From: an archaeon
GTDB taxonomy: Archaea; Asgardarchaeota; Hermodarchaeia; Hermodarchaeales; Hermodarchaeaceae
Direction of reading: 5' to 3'
Assembly (NCBI GenBank): GCA_016550415.1
Contig: JABXGU010000445.1
Location: forward strand, 1 to 6,509
Length of the DNA stretch: 6,509 bases
Positions 5,443 to 6,509 of this stretch are shown piece after piece. The notes beneath the pieces were generated by a model, which worked only from the letters and a program-made list of their open reading frames with translations, was not told the origin of the DNA and did not search any database. Within the stretch, counting starts at the first letter, position 1, and each line of letters starts with the position of its first letter. The translations under genes and the position numbers were made by a program.

Positions 5443-5490
5443 GTGCCTAAAGGTTTTGGGGAAGGTAGAACTACCGCAGAATGGGTGTAA
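5443..5490 (+). other. Possible micro-ORF between IPK and the M24 gene
   Basis: AGGAG (5430-5434), immediately after the IPK stop, is 8 bases before GTG 5443, which opens 15 codons (PKGFGEGRTTAEWV after the start) ending with TAA at 5488-5490. A TTG at 5437 is in the same frame but too close to the site. The stop falls 5 bases before the M24 ATG (5496), so translation could be coupled. The frame also contains the small inverted repeat GGTAG (5464-5468) / CTACC (5471-5475). Chance is the default explanation. Confidence 0.2.
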
Positions 5491-5495
5491 GCAAA

Positions 5496-6509
5496 ATGAA
5501 AATTCCTATAATGGAAATGGACAGGAAAGTTAGTCAAGTTAGGAAGTTTATGGTCGAATCCGATATTGATGCTTGGTTGATTTATGATTTCGAGGGCTCT
5601 GATGCAACAGGGGCTGCAATATTGGGCTCACTTACTCCGCATTCCCGACAATACGCAATAATAATTACACAAGATGAACCAATCATAATTATCAAGTCAC
5701 AAATCGAATCCCATGAATTGATTGGGCTAGTACCAAATCTCAAAGTTATCAACTATAAAACGCAAAGCGAATTCAAACAAACGTTAAGTCGCCAAGGAGC
5801 TAGATATGGTTGTATCGCAGTCAACTGCAGTAAAAATCCTGTAACTGATTTTCTTCCCGCTGGGAGATTTGTGATGTTGCGTGAGTCTCTTCCATCCGCT
5901 AAATGGGTGTCAGGTGAGAACTTGATGCAAATAATTCACTCCGTTCTGACTCCCGCTCAATTATCTAGTCAAGAGCATGCGGCAAAGACTTGCACAAAAA
6001 TCATGGAGCAGGCTTTTTCTTTCATTGCTGAACGTATTGGAAAAGTTCGTGAATGCGAAGTCGCTGACTTCATCCTCTCACGTTTCGCAGAGGAAAAACT
6101 TGTAACAGTTGAAGAACCCATGGTTGCAGTTCAAGCCAATTCTGCAAATCCTCATTACACCGCAGGTGATTATGTCATCAAGAAAAACAATCTTATCATG
6201 ATTGATCTTTGGGCAAAGTGGGACATCTTTGCTGACATAACATGGATGGCATATACTGGCTCAAGTATTCCAGAAAAGATACAAGACATCTGGGGTACAG
6301 TTCTACAAGCCCGAAAAAATGCCACAGACTCGATTAGGCCTGGTATTCCTGGCAGTATACCAGATGAACACGCCCGTGAGGTACTCATAAAGGCTGGTTT
6401 TGAAAACAATATCTTACATAGAACCGGACATAGTATAGACTCTGCAGTTCATGGTAAGGGCGTAAATCTTGACAGCTTTGAAATGCCCGAAACTCGACTT
6501 CTCTTACCC
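5496..6509 (+). CDS. M24 family metallopeptidase (Xaa-Pro aminopeptidase/dipeptidase-like), 3' truncated
   Basis: The frame is open to the last base, with 338 residues visible. It has a creatinase-type N-terminal domain (about 1-150, with IDAWLIYDFEGSD at 24-36) and then a pita-bread M24 catalytic domain (about 155 onward). Metal ligands visible are D237 in MIDLWA, D247 in FADITWMAYTG, and H312 in HRTGHSIDSAVHGKGVNLD (308-326). The two glutamate ligands would follow beyond the window. Such enzymes usually remove residues next to proline from peptides in the cytosol, but the family also holds non-peptidase members. ATG 5496 is preferred because GGGTG (5483-5487) lies 8 bases before it. In-frame ATG 5481 is possible (five residues longer), and ATGs at 5511 and 5517 would shorten the protein slightly. 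The frame is closed by TAG at 5466-5468. No functional link to the isoprenoid genes is evident. Confidence 0.82.
   Translation, partial: MKIPIMEMDRKVSQVRKFMVESDIDAWLIYDFEGSDATGAAILGSLTPHSRQYAIIITQDEPIIIIKSQIESHELIGLVPNLKVINYKTQSEFKQTLSRQGARYGCIAVNCSKNPVTDFLPAGRFVMLRESLPSAKWVSGENLMQIIHSVLTPAQLSSQEHAAKTCTKIMEQAFSFIAERIGKVRECEVADFILSRFAEEKLVTVEEPMVAVQANSANPHYTAGDYVIKKNNLIMIDLWAKWDIFADITWMAYTGSSIPEKIQDIWGTVLQARKNATDSIRPGIPGSIPDEHAREVLIKAGFENNILHRTGHSIDSAVHGKGVNLDSFEMPETRLLLP

Noticed and set aside
6170..6409. Minus-strand open frame of 79 residues
   Set aside because: Lies wholly inside the M24 gene, with no ribosome site or recognisable motif.
1..6509. CRISPR array, insertion sequence, tRNA or rRNA
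   Set aside because: No spaced direct repeats, transposase, terminal repeats, tRNA T-loop motif or rRNA-like sequence was found by eye.

Overview
The window looks archaeal. It carries isopentenyl phosphate kinase (IPK, the last step of the archaeal mevalonate route), an IdsA-type short-chain prenyl diphosphate synthase, a COG1340-type archaeal coiled-coil protein and a COG0170 polyprenol/dolichol-kinase-like membrane enzyme. Several genes are preceded by Shine-Dalgarno (SD) matches of the GGAG/GGTG kind, and AT-rich boxes resembling archaeal TATA elements lie upstream of some. Base composition is moderately AT-rich by eye. An Asgard (for example Thorarchaeota-like) or related uncultured archaeon is a guess from gene style only; the phylum cannot be proved from this window.

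Layout, left to right: (1) 1-480 (+), the C-terminal end of a probable zinc-metallopeptidase-like protein, cut by the window edge. (2) 536-1438 (+), an arginase/agmatinase-family ureohydrolase with all metal-binding motifs, started by TTG. (3) 1439-1567, a 129-bp gap rich in overlapping inverted repeats. (4) 1568-2581 (+), the prenyl diphosphate synthase. (5) 2623-3531 (-), a coiled-coil protein convergent with it, whose single reading frame is broken by one in-frame TAG codon at 3274-3276. (6) 3532-3668, a divergent promoter region with a perfect 7-bp inverted repeat. (7) 3669-4514 (+), the COG0170 membrane kinase. (8) 4618-5427 (+), IPK. (9) 5496-6509 (+), an M24 (Xaa-Pro peptidase-like) protein running off the right edge.

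Three genes form an isoprenoid theme. IPK makes isopentenyl diphosphate, the synthase condenses C5 units into a C15-C20 or longer prenyl diphosphate, and the COG0170 enzyme probably phosphorylates a prenol or dolichol. Together they serve membrane-lipid or lipid-carrier synthesis, and possibly prenol salvage. The agmatinase points to putrescine/polyamine synthesis and seems unrelated.

The most notable observation is the coiled-coil gene. The heptad register continues exactly through the TAG codon, so the two halves are one ancestral protein of 302 positions. This could be a nonsense mutation, a sequencing error, or a read-through/pyrrolysine codon. No mobile element, CRISPR array, tRNA or rRNA was seen.
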